64,000 bases of DNA from Trichomonas vaginalis G3 (lineage: Eukaryota; Parabasalia; Trichomonadida; Trichomonadidae), in contig NC_067204.1 of the NCBI RefSeq assembly GCF_026262505.1, positions 11,612,522 to 11,676,521 on the forward strand, read 5' to 3'. The notes under the pieces were generated by a model, which worked only from the letters and a program-made list of their open reading frames with translations, searched no databases and was not told the DNA's origin. Shown piece by piece: positions 10,777-18,324 of the stretch. The first letter of the stretch is position 1, and each line of letters starts with the position of its first letter. The translations under genes and the position numbers were made by a program.

Positions 10777-11040
10777 GTCTAAATGTCATGTTGTCATCAT
10801 TTTTAAGAGAAGTTAATTAACCAGGTGACACATGGTGACGTAGTGACACCTTCAGTTATTCAAAAATAATTCATAAATGCCTTCCTCCTTTCGTATCTGT
10901 TGTCTAAATGTCATGTTGTCATCATTTTTAAGAGAAGTTAATTAACCAGGTGACACATGGTGACGTAGTGACACCTTCAGTTATTCAAAAATAATTCATA
11001 AATGCCTTCCTCCTTTCGTACCTGTTGTCTAAATGTCATG
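10777..11040 (+). repeat. Two tandem 125-bp repeats
   Basis: The GTCTAAATGTCATG box recurs at 10777, 10902 and 11027, giving an exact 125-bp period. The first two units differ only slightly (TCGTATCTG versus TCGTACCTG). They are in inverted orientation to the copy at 8164-8322, so the pair brackets the primase-helicase gene. Confidence 0.9.
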
Positions 11041-11067
11041 TTGTTCGCTCTTTTGGAGCTCAGGACT

Positions 11068-12282
11068 TTAAGCAGCTCTGAACCATGCGAATACAGTCAT
11101 ATAAGGTGGCATGTAATCTTCACCCGAGCCTGTTGGATTTGTTGTGAAAGTGTGTGAATGATTTCCTCCTGGTTCAGTTGGTCGAAAAGTCTTTTTTGTT
11201 GAATCGTTATAAGCTGGAGATAAAACATCATGACCGGCTTCATAGTCTGAGTTGTATAATGGGTGGTCTCTTAATGAGTGTATATGGTCGCCAGAAAAGT
11301 TTGTAGTTCCTGTATGCTTATGCGGCGGAAGGTTTGCTTCTTTAATTTTCTTTGAGCCTCCTGTTTGCTTTGAAGAGTTAGCACAGTATAAGAATTTGTC
11401 TACAATCTGCTGCCATGTACCAAAACCCAGAACTGTTGCGGGATTTGTTGAGTTCATTGATGTATAAATAGAGCCTATAGGATATAATGTTTGAAGTATT
11501 TCAGTCTTTAATGTTTGAAGCTCTGTTTTATCTGCTTTCTTCTCTAACTCATCGTTAACATAAGTTTTATCTGCTTTAAGTCTAAACATCCTGAAAACCC
11601 ATTCTGTATCAGCTTTAACTTTAAAAGTCTCCAATGTCCATTCATGATACCATTCAACCTTTTCTTTAATTTCATTATCTTTTTCATCAACATAAACTAA
11701 ATCTGCTTTCTTATTTAATTCAGTATTAACGTATTCCTTATCTGCTTTAAGGTCTAAACATCCTGAAACCCATTCTGTATCAGCTTTAACTTTAAAAGTC
11801 TCCAATGTCCATTCATGATACCATTCAACCTTTTCTTTAATTTCATTATCTTTTTCATCAACATAAACTAAATCTGCTCTCTTATTTACTTCATCGTTAA
11901 CGTATTCCTTATCCACCTTCTTCATTATGTCATTTAGGAAACCTTCTATGAATTCCTCATTTAAATTAAATCTTCCAATCTTCAAAACTTTAGGAAATGC
12001 ATTTAATGCGTAATATCTCTGTTCTTCTGGTGGAATTGATGTTATATCATCCGTTATTCCTTTAATTTTTGAATTCATAAATAAAATTTCTTTTATATTT
12101 GATATCACTGCACCACCTTTGCAAACGAATTCGAAATGGTCATTTTTCAATACTATCTCCAAATCTCCATATTTCAACCTTTGCGTTTGTTCTGCCGTCT
12201 TTGAATTATATGCATATGTGGCGTATGTAATGGTCTGAAGGACCTGGGCGCTTTGCGCCTTAAGTTGCTGTTGTTTAATCAT
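11068..12282 (-). CDS. Tail-fibre-like protein of Maverick A
   Basis: A 404-residue fibre protein, presumably the host-attachment spike of the particle. The N-terminal extension (MIKQQQLKAQSAQVLQ) is encoded by a double hairpin; the likely ancestral start is the TIT-YATYAYNSK segment, which resembles MTIAAYAYE of the B fibre. The stalk carries two copies of a 57-residue helical repeat (DEKDNEIKEKVEWYHEWTLE; 171-bp spacing in DNA) with KAD-type spacers. The C-terminal 135 residues form a phage tail collar/gp10-type tip: YPIGSIYTSMNSTNP, FGTWQQIVDKF, HKHTGTTNFSGDHIHS and a final PPYMTVFAW. The tip is close to identical with that of the B fibre while the rest differs, which suggests exchange of tips. 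Confidence 0.8.
   Translation of the reverse strand: MIKQQQLKAQSAQVLQTITYATYAYNSKTAEQTQRLKYGDLEIVLKNDHFEFVCKGGAVISNIKEILFMNSKIKGITDDITSIPPEEQRYYALNAFPKVLKIGRFNLNEEFIEGFLNDIMKKVDKEYVNDEVNKRADLVYVDEKDNEIKEKVEWYHEWTLETFKVKADTEWVSGCLDLKADKEYVNTELNKKADLVYVDEKDNEIKEKVEWYHEWTLETFKVKADTEWVFRMFRLKADKTYVNDELEKKADKTELQTLKTEILQTLYPIGSIYTSMNSTNPATVLGFGTWQQIVDKFLYCANSSKQTGGSKKIKEANLPPHKHTGTTNFSGDHIHSLRDHPLYNSDYEAGHDVLSPAYNDSTKKTFRPTEPGGNHSHTFTTNPTGSGEDYMPPYMTVFAWFRAA
11600..11887 (-). repeat. Internal 171-bp duplication in the tail-fibre stalk
   Basis: The run CATTCTGTATCAGCTTTAAC and the following 100 or so bases occur at 11600 and again at 11771, almost unchanged, giving two copies of a 57-codon stalk module. 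A one- or two-base change at 11755-11762 alters the local frame of the linker (SGCLDLKAD versus FRMFRLKAD). Confidence 0.8.
12232..12259. repeat. Double-hairpin element at the fibre N-terminus
   Basis: GGTC TGAAG GACC followed by GGCGC TTT GCGCC (plus strand). It encodes AQSAQVLQ near the start of the fibre protein. The opposite strand matches the element at 6339-6366 over both hairpins and their flanks. Confidence 0.75.
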
Positions 12283-12306
12283 TTATTACGATTTAAAAAT
12301 AAATAT

Positions 12307-12970
12307 TTAATCCGTTATCTCATCAGCTATTTTCTCTATTTGAAATTGCCATAATATTTCATTCATAAATTCTAAATCACAATCAAATAGGTCAGTTATT
12401 CTAAATTTAATATTTGATAAATCTTTTGAATGAAGAATAAATGAATTCCCGGATAATTGAAACGGATATGATAAAGAAAATGTGTTTAAGTTGATGGATA
12501 AAATGTTTTGTATTGATGGGTAAGAGTTAGGGTCTAATGTTTGATGTGAAAATCTCATTGGGGTATTAACTTTATCACATTTGATTAAAATGAAATTGGA
12601 ACCAGTGTCAGAATACAAAACATCCCCAACATCTTTTTCAAAATTTAATATCCCCAACAATGAACGAAGATGAGGAGTACAAAATTTAATTTTCAGCGGA
12701 AATTTAATAAGGTTATTTATTTCATCAAGTTCAAAAAGTTTATCGGGTTTTGATTTAAAATTTTCTTCATACCATACGATAAATGATTCATTTAAATAAC
12801 TTAAAATCATGTTAATATCCCACTTCGCTATCACATTATTTATATACATATCATACGTTTTTTCAAGGTCATCTTTAATAAATGATATATAATCTGAAGG
12901 GTCTAAAAGAATGGGATTAAATTTACCACTCACAGAAACGAGAGTAACATTATAAATTCCGCTAACTGTT
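12307..12970 (-). pseudogene. Structural protein of Maverick A, 3' part, interrupted by Maverick B1
   Basis: About 220 residues are left. The C-terminal part (LSNIKFRITDLFDCDLEFMN...) resembles LKDMQFRLVDFQGEPVELK of the B protein at 31412-32164, so the two are probably the same minor structural (penton-like) protein. The open frame continues upstream to 13044, but those first residues (MSNSHIMGKVERSASVH) come from the TIR of B1. The real 5' end is at 56641-56682. Joining across the AAATT target duplication is in frame, which shows that B1 landed in a working gene. Function as capsid component is inferred. Confidence 0.7.
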
Positions 12971-12975
12971 AAATT
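12971..12975. other. Target-site duplication of Maverick B1, left copy
   Basis: AAATT directly before the B1 terminus AGATAGAATAC; the same five bases follow the other terminus at 56636-56640. Mavericks are known to make 5-6 bp duplications. Confidence 0.85.
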
Positions 12976-13157
12976 AGATAGAATACATATCATGTGTACT
13001 GAGGCACTACGCTCCACCTTACCCATTATATGTGAATTTGACACTTTACAAAACCGTTAACGTATATTTTACAACACAAACGACAACACCAACTTAACCT
13101 TAAATATTTACAAAACCGCCAACCACTTCACCTCACTACTGTAAAAAATAAACGTTC

Positions 13158-13478
13158 TCACTTACAAAAGTATTGCAACTCTTCCCATTGCTGTGCTTCA
13201 CACAATAGTTCATATTCTTCTGACTCACTTTCTTCTTCATATAGGTCAAAATCACTGTCAAAATAAATGTTAGTAAGTTTTGACAAAGCTAATGAAACAC
13301 GCTTACCGTTTGTATCGTATGCTTGTATAAACTTTTCATTCTTCATTCCTTCATAAACGCTCAAACTAACTTTACCCTTTCTCCATCGTATCTGATAGAA
13401 TGTATTTTCACGAGGAACGAAGAACAAATTCTTGAACTCATGACCGTTGTAGTTTGTTATCTCAATAGTTTTCGTCAT
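13158..13478 (-). CDS. Small TIR-encoded protein, type z2
   Basis: 106 residues, starting at TATATAAATG. A core FFVPRENTFYQI...GKVSLSVYEG...DTNGKRVSLALSKL is followed by an acidic tail (EEESESEEYE). It shares the core with the z1 protein at 36170-36454 and with the C-terminal domain of the HNH nuclease at 17682-18256 (YYVPSEDAFYYF...VEGRRTKLSISKF). The shared domain is therefore a candidate DNA-recognition module. The gene lies wholly inside the TIR, so both ends of the element carry one, and is read away from the terminus inward to outward. No family name known to me. Confidence 0.7.
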   Translation of the reverse strand: MTKTIEITNYNGHEFKNLFFVPRENTFYQIRWRKGKVSLSVYEGMKNEKFIQAYDTNGKRVSLALSKLTNIYFDSDFDLYEEESESEEYELLCEAQQWEELQYFCK

Positions 13479-13588
13479 TTATATAAAAATAAAATAAAAA
13501 TAAAATAAAAATAAAATAAAAAATAAACTTAAAAATTAATGATATCACTACCTTCACGCGTATGAAAACATAGCACAAAAATAAATTT

Positions 13589-13636
13589 AGGGTAGATGGT
13601 TAGATCTAACCCGATTTCTAACCTCATTTCTACCCT
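13589..13636. repeat. Intergenic palindrome, copy 1
   Basis: AGGGTAGATGGTTAGATCTAACC with the continuation CGATTTCTAACCTCATTTCT. The core GGTTAGATCTAACC is a perfect palindrome. The copy lies between the z2 gene and the next gene in the TIR. Confidence 0.85.
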
Positions 13637-13651
13637 GTTGAATTCATTGCT

Positions 13652-13888
13652 TTATAACTCTCTTCCTTTCTCCAACTCTTCTAGCTTCTTCTTAAGTTCA
13701 GCAATATTGTCCTCATAAAGTTTAATCTTTCTCAAAATTCCTTCTTTATCTAATGGTTGCTTTATCTTTCTAAACTGAACTCTACCATCCTTCATAGTAG
13801 GAATGTAAAAACCTTCTGGAATAGTTCCTGATTTAATGTATTCTACCAAAAACTTTTGTTTCATTGCTTCAGTGACTTTAGTCGTCAT
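13652..13888 (-). CDS. Small protein with C-terminal coiled coil
   Basis: 78 residues. The N-terminal half has MKQKFLVEYIKSGTIPEGFY and KDGRVQFRKIKQP, the C-terminal half is a heptad-like helix (LRKIKLYEDNIAELKKKLEE) typical of a dimer coiled coil. The last codons lie inside the TIR. A second copy with a few substitutions is at 48022-48258. It is part of the same-strand run with the proline-rich protein and the capsid gene, so a particle role is possible. Family not recognised. Confidence 0.6.
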   Translation of the reverse strand: MTTKVTEAMKQKFLVEYIKSGTIPEGFYIPTMKDGRVQFRKIKQPLDKEGILRKIKLYEDNIAELKKKLEELEKGREL

Positions 13889-13936
13889 TTTACTCTAAAT
13901 AAAATTTTAATATTAAATAAAAATAACGTTATTTTT

Positions 13937-14407
13937 TCAGTAAGGAAACGCAGGAGTTTTACGATTTATTTGAGGAGTAGGTTCTGGTTTAAATGTTGGA
14001 GTCGGTTTAGGAGTTGACTTTTGAACAGGAGTTTGTACTTCCATAGGTTCAGGAGTCATTGAAGGTTTTGCTTGTGTAGGCGTTGGTTTTGACGTTGGTT
14101 TTGGTGAAGGTGTCGGAGTTTGTTTAACTTCAGCTACTTCAGTATTATTTACAACATTTGCTTTATTTCTTTTCAACATCATAACTGCTACTGCTGTAGC
14201 TAGCAAACCTAGTGGGTGACCATATTTTATATAAGGACTTGACCAAATGCTATTTTTGACAGGAGCTGGTGGAACACCTAACCTTGGTGAGACTGCTCTT
14301 TGCCATTGTGCAGCTCGTAAGAAATATTCAATAGGTGCTCCATAATCGTTTGGTAAAGTTTGTTTCACAGATGGTGAAGGTTCACGAGAGCTTGATGAAG
14401 AACTCAT
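13937..14407 (-). CDS. Proline-rich protein with a single membrane-like segment
   Basis: 156 residues from GCTTATAAATG. Order: Ser-rich start (SSSSSSREPSPS), LPNDYGAPIEYFLRAAQWQR, a hydrophobic stretch GHPLGLLATAVAVMMLKR at about residues 75-92 that could span a membrane, then a tail of Thr-Pro-Lys-Pro repeats (TPTPSPKPTSKPTPTQAKP). It lies directly downstream of the capsid gene. The second copy at 47515-47973 lacks one repeat step (TSKPTP), so the Pro-rich tract changes length by slippage. A membrane-anchored virion or entry-related protein is possible but unproven. Confidence 0.6.
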   Translation of the reverse strand: MSSSSSSREPSPSVKQTLPNDYGAPIEYFLRAAQWQRAVSPRLGVPPAPVKNSIWSSPYIKYGHPLGLLATAVAVMMLKRNKANVVNNTEVAEVKQTPTPSPKPTSKPTPTQAKPSMTPEPMEVQTPVQKSTPKPTPTFKPEPTPQINRKTPAFPY

Positions 14408-14437
14408 TTATAAGCTTTAAAAATAAACGTTCATCCT

Positions 14438-16010
14438 TTATTCCTCACTGTCGTCCGCAGCTAAGTTATAGTCATCTAATCTTATTATTGGGATTCCATT
14501 AGCACGCACCTGAATGGCAAAGCAACAATCCCTCATAAATCCAATAAGTGGCTTTGGTACATTTTCAGTTGCTAGTTCAATAGGTCCTTTAACAGTCAAT
14601 TTGTATGTTATTGGAGCAGTAGATGTTTGACCTTGCTGGAAGCAAAAGTCCACTTCTGTTGGAAAACCACATAAGAAATGTGTGTTGTCATAGCTATCCC
14701 ATTTATGTTCCACACTACCATCATCCACCAATGACCTCATAACATCTTCATTAAATCCTATCATATCATTGTTTGTATTGCAGGCTTCGCAACCATTTCA
14801 TAAAATACAGGTCCATATGATTTTTCAGGTTCTGCAGGCATATTTCCATAAGCTCCCATGGAAAGCTGAAGATATTTAAACTTAGGGTTCTCAAAATTAA
14901 CATAATAGTTGTCTTTCTTTCTAAATAGTGCCCAAATACTTTTAACATTAATAGGCGTATAAGCTGCTGTAAATGTTGCACTTGAACTATCTGTATTCTT
15001 TGAGAATGAACCGTCCATAGGAATCCAATCCATAACTTTAACAGGAAAACATAAAGCCTCGTTTGTATAATGTTCTACAAGTTCTGTATAAATGTTAGGG
15101 TCTAAAGAGAATGACTTTGGATGAATGAAACATTCATTAAAATCCATCTTTGTTCGAAATAGTTGCTGGTTTACAGTTGTAATAGTAACTGTTCCACTAG
15201 CTTCTACTGCCTTCGTTATCATAGTGAATGGTTCATTCCATGGAACAAATTTATTTGTCGGTGGATTTGAATCTGAAGCAAATGCAACTTTAAGAGTTGG
15301 ATTGAAAGCAATGATATCATTTACAGATATAGATGTGCATTGTAAGGCGTCGCTACTGAACTTTACTTTAAGCTGAATGTTTCCTGCAAAGCTGGAATAA
15401 ATCGAATAGCTTCTAATGGAAGGAATCTTCTAACAGGAATTCTTAAACGAAGCTTAAAATCAAATGATTTTCCTGCTGTAATCGGCCCACTAACAATTTG
15501 TCCTGTTCTGCATGTTCCCGAATGACTCCATACATCTTCATGTCGAGTCTTTGAGAAAACATCTACTTTCTTTATTTGTTCGGTAGTTTGTGAGTTTGAA
15601 GTTATATATGCTTCTTCTCTTGCGTTGTCTTGAGAATATACGATACGACCATTTGCAAGGATTTGATATCCAGCAACTGCATAGAAAGCGTCATCGAAAC
15701 CAATCCAAAATCCTGGTGGGTTTGTTTTATTGGAACCTGAACCAATTTCTTTATCTACAATAAATTGACCTTCCATTTTATACGTAATGAATGTATTGTA
15801 AAGGTCCAACATATTTTCACCAGGAGGTGAGAGATTGAATGTTACCCATGTGTTATCTTTAGCAATTCCAGGTTGTGATGGAATCTTTGCGTCAGAATAT
15901 TTTCTATTAGTGTCACCAATTTGAACTGCATTGTCTATGATATCGAAATATGAGCGAATCTGATGAATATGCTCTGCTGGAGTAAATTCGTTTAACTGTT
16001 CGTTCTGCAT
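14438..16010 (-). pseudogene. Major capsid protein candidate of B1, frameshifted
   Basis: About 520 codons in three frames: 16010-15363, then to 14761, then 14764-14438. The breaks lie near 15375 and near 14785; at the second one the copy at 47160 has an extra base and reads through, so B1 lost one base. Similarity with the A protein at 59671-61311 supports the call: THFLCGFPTEVD versus TSFLCTIPVQRD, and YEMV.NAC...GFNEDV versus TRMLQASDLDGVNEC. Length and place next to other particle genes fit a double jelly-roll capsid protein of Polinton type. The start MQNEQLNEF follows GTAAATACATG. No fold can be proven from sequence alone. Confidence 0.65.
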
Positions 16011-16049
16011 GTATTTACTTCAGATAAAAATATCTATTTACTTCATTAT

Positions 16050-16461
16050 TCTCACTCTTCTTCTTGGCATTCGTGGTGGAAGTTGTTTCTTGACATTTCA
16101 ATGAACTGTACATTCTCTTTTGTCTCAACTTCTTTCACTGGCGGTCAGGGTTCTTTGACTCGGTTTTGTTTTCAATGAAATTCACGAACTTTGCAATAAG
16201 CTCTTGGTTCGTTATTGAAAGTACATCTGCTTCTTTTCTTCTGGTTCTATTGGTGGCTCAGTTTGAACAGAAGGTTTTATATGGGCTTCGCCTCGGTGCC
16301 ATGCACCTTAATGTTGTCGCTCTCTGTATTCGCTAATGGAACCTTCTTTTTCTTACGTATATTTTACCATCTTTACTCTGACTTACGTAATAGAAAGGAT
16401 GTTGTATTCCTCTTGCGTCATTTAATATAATAGACTCTCGCTCTGATTTTGACAAGCTCAT
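16050..16461 (-). pseudogene. Degraded minus-strand gene upstream of the capsid gene
   Basis: An ATG at 16461 opens a 42-residue frame (MSLSKSERESIILNDARGIQ, then HPFYYVSQSKDGKIYVRKRR) that stops at 16333. Coding-like sequence goes on in other frames to about 16050 (for example NQELIAKFVNFIENKTESKN and ENVQFIEMSRNN), so two or more indels are present. A double hairpin lies at 16283-16307. The product would be a basic then Glu-rich protein of about 130 residues. Family unknown. It is divergent from the gene at 16507. Confidence 0.5.
16283..16307. repeat. Double-hairpin element in a pseudogene
   Basis: GGGC TTC GCCT then GGTGC CAT GCACC. In the coding direction it reads KVHGTEAKPI. Both stems still pair. 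Confidence 0.65.
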
Positions 16462-16506
16462 TTTACATCGGTTAAAGTTTTAATTTTGTTTTTTATCTGC
16501 AGTCAA

Positions 16507-16764
16507 ATGACTCAGACAAGCCCTACGGACAAGACCCAAGGGGTCATAGATGTTGAAGCATTGAAGAAAGAAATTCGTGAGCAAATTTTATCCGAACTGA
16601 AGGAACAAAAACAAGAACAAAAGCCAGAGAGACCAAAGAGAAAACTTAGTGAAAAACAACTTGCTGCATTAGCTGCTGGAAGACAAAAGAACCCACTGCT
16701 GGCGAAGAAAGCTAGAGAAGAAGCTGAAGCAAAAGCTAAAGAAGCTGAAGCAAAGAAAGAGTAA
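16507..16764 (+). CDS. Basic coiled-coil protein
   Basis: 85 residues from the ATG at 16507 (the frame is open a little further upstream but without ATG). After MTQTSPTDKTQGV comes a long Lys/Glu helix, the block RPKRKLSEKQLAALAAGRQK, then an Ala/Glu/Lys tail (AREEAEAKAKEAEAKKE). Composition suggests a coiled coil with a nucleic-acid-binding patch. GACCCAAGGGGTC at 16533-16545 is a single hairpin and may be the remnant of a double-hairpin insertion. It is the first of a plus-strand run that includes the structural pseudogene and the HNH gene. Confidence 0.55.
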   Translation: MTQTSPTDKTQGVIDVEALKKEIREQILSELKEQKQEQKPERPKRKLSEKQLAALAAGRQKNPLLAKKAREEAEAKAKEAEAKKE

Positions 16765-16787
16765 ATGGTTTATTTTTATCGAATTAA

Positions 16788-17640
16788 ATGTATAGACAAA
16801 TACCTTTATCTGTTGCGTTCAGTAGTGAAAACCCTGACGTCAAAATAAAGGGGAACAGAGTAACGTTTAAGTTTCCAACAGACTGGATTGTGAACATAAA
16901 TGAAGAGAAGTACATTGGCATAACATCTATGTATATAACACGTGCTTTCAGAAAGGTTGACTTTATACTTCAAGTCGAGATAGAAAATGACGAACAGTCT
17001 TTAAGCGCCCAAAACATTCACATATACAAATACTTTAAAGACGATACAACATTGCAATGTATGATTTCATTTAATGAATGTTCGAGAAAAAGTTCAACAT
17101 TGAAGTACAAACTTTACAGCCTTTACGTGAGTTTCTTGCACAACTGAAAGAAGAAGGTAGTCAGCCACAACTTATAGACTTTCATTATGAATTTAATGAA
17201 AATGAAGATGGAACACATGACTGTCAGTTTGTTGTATTCTCACCATTCAATGAAGTCGCTAAAGAGAAAGAAAATCCATTACGTATAAGATTTCAAATCT
17301 CTGAACCAATGATGATTTCAAGAATGTTTTCAATTATGATGCAATGCTTCCGAGGAAAAATGAATTTTCAAAGATTGTAACACCTGGCATTTGGGATAGA
17401 AAGCAAGCTATATTATATTCAAACTTAAGTAAGGGAGTTGAAAATGAGTTCATTGGTCATACAAGAACTTCACCACTTCCTAACCCTAAATACTATAAAT
17501 TAACTGGCTTCAATCGTGAGTTTTGGATAGACATGTTCTCCACTCATGACCATAACTGCCCAGTGTTCTTACCTCCAGACCATAAGGACTGTCTCTACAT
17601 TGAAGCACAACTCTTAAACTCTACAATCGCAGTATTGTAA
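16788..17640 (+). pseudogene. Minor structural protein, two frameshifts
   Basis: Starts at AATTAAATG with MYRQIPLSVAFSSENPDVKI. The frame closes at 17147 but coding continues in the frame from about 17078 to 17380 and then in the frame from about 17344 to 17640, so two indels break a protein of about 280 residues. The segment WIVNINEEKYIGITSMYITRA has the same pattern as WVEYVGGEKAIEIRQVRSIP of 34379-35260 and FINSTNKKFIHVINFSVFRK of 56703-57182. These look like members of one minor-capsid-like family, a relation I infer from short aligned blocks only. Confidence 0.55.
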
Positions 17641-17681
17641 AATCTACGCTAGTTTTATTTTTTTCTGAAAATTTTATTTGA

Positions 17682-18256
17682 GTGAAAGGCATGGAAGGTG
17701 AAGGACATTGGCAAACACTCGAACATGACAATGACTATGAAATCTTTTCAGAGTACCCTTATCCAATTAGACGTATAAGCAATAAAAGAGTTGTTAGTGA
17801 GTTTGACCAAGGAGATGGTTATATTTGTGTAAATTTAAACAAACACAAGCTGATGAAACATAGAATAGTTGCAGAAACTTTCATTCCGAACCCTGAAGGA
17901 CTTCGTGAAGTAGACCATATAAACAGAGACAGAGGAGACTTTCATATCTCGAACTTAGATGGACGACAAGAAGAGAAAACATGAGAAATATTTCTGGTTC
18001 AAATGGCTATTGGTTTGACATTGTTGACTCTCTTCCTGAAGACGCTGTTGAAATTATACAATACTCATATCACACGTTAGAGAACTACTACTATGTCCCA
18101 AGTGAAGATGCCTTTTACTATTTCATGGGAACTCAATACAGACGAATGAATGTCTTAAGACAGTATAACAAAGATTATATAAACATTACAGATGTAGAAG
18201 GAAGAAGAACAAAGCTGTCTATTTCAAAGTTTAAGAGAGACAATGGTTATACATAA
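17682..18256 (+). pseudogene. HNH endonuclease with C-terminal z domain, one frameshift
   Basis: Free-standing homing-type nuclease. N-terminal NUMOD4-like part (WQTLEHDNDYEIFSEYP...RRISNKRVV), then an HNH core (HRIVAETFIPNPEGL, EVDHINRDRGDFHISNL). A one-base shift near 17957 closes the frame at 17984 while the adjoining frame carries on (WTTRREN, then NISGSNGYWFDIV) to 18256. The C-terminal 70 residues (YYVPSEDAFYYF...ITDVEGRRTKLSISKF) match the stand-alone z1 and z2 proteins of the TIRs. The start is uncertain; the ATG at 17691 is an alternative. As an accessory gene it could be a selfish insert in the element. Confidence 0.75.
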
Positions 18257-18324
18257 ATGACAAAAATATATGACCTCATTGTTTTTATCACGAATGACCT
18301 CATTGCTGACAAAAATAAATGACC

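Larger units (their letters stand above)
12976..13668 (+). repeat. Left terminal inverted repeat of Maverick B1
   Basis: Matches the reverse complement of 55953-56635. It includes the whole small gene at 13158-13478, one GGTTAGATCTAACC palindrome, and the last bases of the gene at 13652-13888. The tip of about 25 bp differs from the tip used by B2. Confidence 0.85.

Noticed and set aside
14170-14200. Hairpin GCTACTGCTGTAGC in the proline-rich gene
   Set aside because: Short, single and within an alanine-rich coding stretch; no second hairpin.
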